DNA of 39,912 bases, taken from positions 1 to 39,912 of IMG/VR virus record IMGVR_UViG_3300037541_000208, one strand, 5' to 3'. Of the stretch, positions 37,866-39,912 are shown in pieces. Source of the stretch: a virus. The notes beneath the pieces were generated by a model. It was not told the origin of the DNA. It ran no database searches and saw only the letters and a program-made list of their open reading frames with translations. Each line of letters opens with the position of its first letter. Position 1 is the stretch's first letter. Position numbers and translations under genes: made by a program.

Positions 37866-38735
37866 TTATATACTCATTGGAATGTTTATTGGGAGTTTAC
37901 CACCCAATATAACACAACAAGCCACTACTGGCTTTCTAGTGTTCTGTTTACCATATGCAAATGCATACTTTTCATGGTCAATACCACAACCTACAGTAAC
38001 TCCAAATATTAAATCCTTGTAACTTGCCAAGAATCTAGTATTCATTACTGTATGTAAGTGACCTATTACAGTAGATTGTCTGTTTTCTCTAGCAGCATTA
38101 ATAGCTGCCATCTCTCCAGATAACCCTGTACCATGTTGGTAAATAACACCATTGATTTGATGTACAAAATCCCATTCCCAAGTAGGAGGACTTTGCAATA
38201 GTTCTTGATAAGTCTTTAACCAGGTCTTAGGAAGACCAGCTGTAAAAGCTTTTCTAAATGGTAATGCATCATGATTTCCAATGCAAACTTTTACATTAGG
38301 AAATGTGTAATACCATCTTTTCATTCTTTCTAAAGCTAGGCTAAACTCATCACCTGCTGACATACCTTCAGGATCCTTTTCATGATAACTAACTGCATGA
38401 TTATCAACTGCATCACCAATGTGAACTACAGTACCACAATCATACTCTTCCTGAATTGATCTACAAAACTCTAAGTAACCTTCTTTTGTGAAAGGTTCAT
38501 GAGGATCTCCAATTACAAGTACATTATCAGGATTACCATCTAAGTAAGGTTCAACAATACTCTCACTAGTTTTATCAATATTTCTAAATAGTTCTTTAGC
38601 TAATTTGATTATTTCTGAATTATTTTCACCAGTAATCTGACTAATTATTTCAGATGATTTTTTGTAGTAACCAGGCTTAGACCTTAAGAACTCATATACA
38701 AGATTGATTCTTGTATTGTAACTTTGTTTACTCAT
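37866..38735 (-). CDS. calcineurin-like metallophosphoesterase
   Basis: This 289-aa protein carries the full metallophosphoesterase motif set: GDPH (D77, H79), GDAVDN (D108, N112), GNHD (N154, H155), H201 in YQHGTG, and GHLH (H226, H228). These residues bind two metal ions and hydrolyse phosphomono- or diesters. An N-terminal extension of about 65 residues (helical, resembling a small winged-helix or substrate-recognition domain) precedes the catalytic core. The substrate cannot be told from sequence; phage relatives act on nucleic acid ends, nucleotides or protein phosphates. It lies between ung and nrdJ on the minus strand, with its own -7 box 13 bases before the ATG and a terminator-like hairpin after it, so it may be a single-gene transcript. 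Confidence 0.9.
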   Translation of the reverse strand: MSKQSYNTRINLVYEFLRSKPGYYKKSSEIISQITGENNSEIIKLAKELFRNIDKTSESIVEPYLDGNPDNVLVIGDPHEPFTKEGYLEFCRSIQEEYDCGTVVHIGDAVDNHAVSYHEKDPEGMSAGDEFSLALERMKRWYYTFPNVKVCIGNHDALPFRKAFTAGLPKTWLKTYQELLQSPPTWEWDFVHQINGVIYQHGTGLSGEMAAINAARENRQSTVIGHLHTVMNTRFLASYKDLIFGVTVGCGIDHEKYAFAYGKQNTRKPVVACCVILGGKLPINIPMSI

Positions 38736-38748
38736 AGTTTATTTTTTA

Positions 38749-38756
38749 CAAATATA
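38749..38756 (-). promoter_or_regulatory. Bacteroidetes-type -7 promoter box before the phosphoesterase (TATATTTG)
   Basis: Minus-strand TATATTTG fits TAnnTTTG and ends 13 bases before the ATG at 38735. It lies in the 27-base gap after ung. A perfect 10-bp palindrome sits one base upstream. No standard -33 element is obvious. Confidence 0.55.
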
Positions 38757-38757
38757 C

Positions 38758-38767
38758 GGTAATTACC
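38758..38767. repeat. perfect 10-bp palindrome GGTAATTACC, possible operator
   Basis: GGTAATTACC is self-complementary, overlaps the ung stop codon and sits one base upstream of the -7 box of the phosphoesterase gene. This is where a dimeric repressor or activator would bind. It could also be chance, since half of it is coding sequence. Confidence 0.35.
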
Positions 38768-39422
38768 ATTTTATATCATGATAAAGGTTAATAGCCTTAA
38801 AAACATTCTCATGATTCCAGTCTCTACCTGCATACCCTGAAGCTGCAGGATGTTCAACACAGAATACAATATGTTTGTCTTTATTGATATACTCTTTAAC
38901 AGATTGTGCCTCTTTACCCATAAGTAAATAACATATTTTGTTATCAGACCTATTAAGTAAATCAATGGTTTTGGCAGTAAAGAATTCCCATCCATACCCT
39001 TTATGGGACAAAGGTTTCCCTTTCTCAACGGTTAATATCTTGTTGAGAAGGAAAACACCTTGACTAGCCCATCTAGTAAGATCTGGATCTTGGTCTATCT
39101 TAAAACCACCATATATAGTTTGTTCAATTGCCTTAAAGATTATCCTCAATGATGGAGGTACTTTAACAGCATCTTGTATTGAAAATGATAAACCGTGAGC
39201 TTCATCAGGATTGAAATATGGATCCTGACCTATTATTACAACTCTCACTTTATCATAAGGTGTAAGTTTGTAAGCATTAAATACATTTTCTTGTTTTGGA
39301 TATATAGTCTTGATTGTTCTTTCTGAAGTAATTTTTTTACTTAAATGTAACATGTATTCTTTCTCAAACTCACCTTTCAACAACTCATGCCAACTATCAC
39401 CTAATGATGTCTTCAGATTCAT
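38763..39422 (-). CDS. ung: uracil-DNA glycosylase (family 1)
   Basis: This 219-aa enzyme removes uracil from DNA by cleaving the N-glycosidic bond. Seen: the water-activating motif GQDPY (65-69, D67 catalytic), then AHGLSFS (75-81), LLNKILTVEKGKPLSH (125-140) with GWEFFT (144-149), and the minor-groove loop HPAASGYAGRD with catalytic H191. In most family 1 enzymes that loop reads HPSPLSAYRGF, so the Pro-Leu-Ser intercalation residues are altered here, which may weaken base flipping. The length fits the family. The start overlaps the preceding gene by 26 bases, so the two are probably co-translated. Together with dUTPase and ThyX it would keep phage DNA free of uracil. Confidence 0.95.
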   Translation of the reverse strand: MNLKTSLGDSWHELLKGEFEKEYMLHLSKKITSERTIKTIYPKQENVFNAYKLTPYDKVRVVIIGQDPYFNPDEAHGLSFSIQDAVKVPPSLRIIFKAIEQTIYGGFKIDQDPDLTRWASQGVFLLNKILTVEKGKPLSHKGYGWEFFTAKTIDLLNRSDNKICYLLMGKEAQSVKEYINKDKHIVFCVEHPAASGYAGRDWNHENVFKAINLYHDIKW

Positions 39423-39912
39423 CTTGTGTCTTGTATTTATTAAAATATGTTTCTTGTTCTATATCAGCAATAGAAGATAACTCTGCATCTTCTGGTAACT
39501 TCATATCTATCTTTTTCTCTATTTCCAGTCTACGCCATTCTTTCTTATAAAGAACACCTGCTGGACCAAATTTATCATTTGAAGTTACTGAATAGAAATC
39601 CAATATTTTCTTCTTATCCTCAAGTCTAAACTTAGAATACTCACCATTATCAAAATGTTTTAGTGTCTTCAAGCTATCTGTTGGAAACTCAAATATAACC
39701 ATTACGATATACTTATCATTATCAACAATAGAATGAAAGTTAGCAGTCTTCTTAAACTTGTTTAGAAAATCATCAAAGATTGGATTAGGACTATATTTAT
39801 ACAATACAAAAAGATGAGTATCCAATTCTGGAAACTCTTCACAATATCTAAAAACATTAATAAAATTGCATTTAGGAAAATGTTCATCATCCTTAAAATC
39901 TGCAAGTTTACT
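39397..39912 (-). CDS. unknown protein, 5' end beyond the window
   Basis: The frame is open from the window edge to its stop at 39397. A TTG at 39825 would allow a 142-aa product, but the 29 codons before it are open and coding-like (KDDEHFPKCNFINVFRYCEE), with no ATG, so the true start lies outside. The visible 171 residues include a beta-rich segment (DKYIVMVIFEFP), a basic helix (KKEWRRLEIEKKIDMK) and an acidic C-terminus. I recognise no family. The 26-base overlap with ung suggests co-expression, but function is unknown. Confidence 0.75.
   Translation of the reverse strand, partial: SKLADFKDDEHFPKCNFINVFRYCEEFPELDTHLFVLYKYSPNPIFDDFLNKFKKTANFHSIVDNDKYIVMVIFEFPTDSLKTLKHFDNGEYSKFRLEDKKKILDFYSVTSNDKFGPAGVLYKKEWRRLEIEKKIDMKLPEDAELSSIADIEQETYFNKYKTQDESEDIIR

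Noticed and set aside
37651-38022. 123-aa plus-strand frame across the nrdJ/phosphoesterase gap
   Set aside because: It is antisense to two well-supported genes and has only low-complexity hydrophobic sequence.
38771-39028. 85-aa second frame within ung
   Set aside because: It shares the strand with ung but is a shifted reading of it; ung motifs are in the other frame and continuous, so there is no frameshift in ung.

Overview
The window looks like part of a crAss-like phage genome (order Crassvirales) infecting a Bacteroidetes host. Reasons seen in the sequence: AT-rich, tightly packed genes; a P22 gp10-like tail 'stabilization/muzzle' protein followed by a run of giant virion proteins; a 4,480-residue protein with a DFDID signature, as in the two-barrel virion RNA polymerase of crAss-like phages; and a Bacteroidetes-type -7 box (TAnnTTTG) in every intergenic gap long enough to hold a promoter. 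No tRNA, rRNA, CRISPR array, insertion sequence or integrase is visible. No gene-free stretch exceeds about 115 bases.

Bases 1-34393 are a rightward virion module. In order it holds a small tail-associated protein cut by the window edge, the 1,472-aa muzzle/stabilization protein, a 2,545-aa multidomain cargo protein with two cell-wall-degrading domains, a 757-aa internal virion protein, a lysozyme-like reading frame, the 4,480-aa RNA polymerase/zincin giant, and a 1,694-aa zincin/PD-(D/E)XK protein. The first four genes are separated by 2-5 bases and probably share a transcript. The two last giants each have a TAnnTTTG box exactly 18 bases before their ATG. By analogy with characterised crAss-like phages, these large proteins are probably packaged and ejected with the DNA, where the polymerase would start early transcription.

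The most striking element is at 15225-15286. A canonical -1 slippery heptamer (G GGA AAG, the one used by the lambda G/GT tail genes) is followed 5 bases later by a 10-bp GC-rich stem and a possible pseudoknot. It sits just before the stop of the 757-aa gene. The lysozyme frame that follows has no ATG, and a -1 shift would fuse it in register, giving a 931-aa protein. This looks like programmed frameshifting that puts a muralytic domain on a minority of an internal virion protein.

Bases 34429-39912 are a convergent, leftward DNA-precursor and DNA-maintenance module. Read in its own direction it holds a partial unknown gene, uracil-DNA glycosylase, a calcineurin-like phosphoesterase, a B12-dependent class II ribonucleotide reductase, ThyX, a small coiled-coil protein and dUTPase. 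The last four overlap or nearly touch, so dNTP reduction, dTMP synthesis and dUTP removal appear co-expressed; uracil-DNA glycosylase complements dUTPase in keeping uracil out of DNA. Hairpins mark the boundary between the two modules and the leader of the reductase gene.
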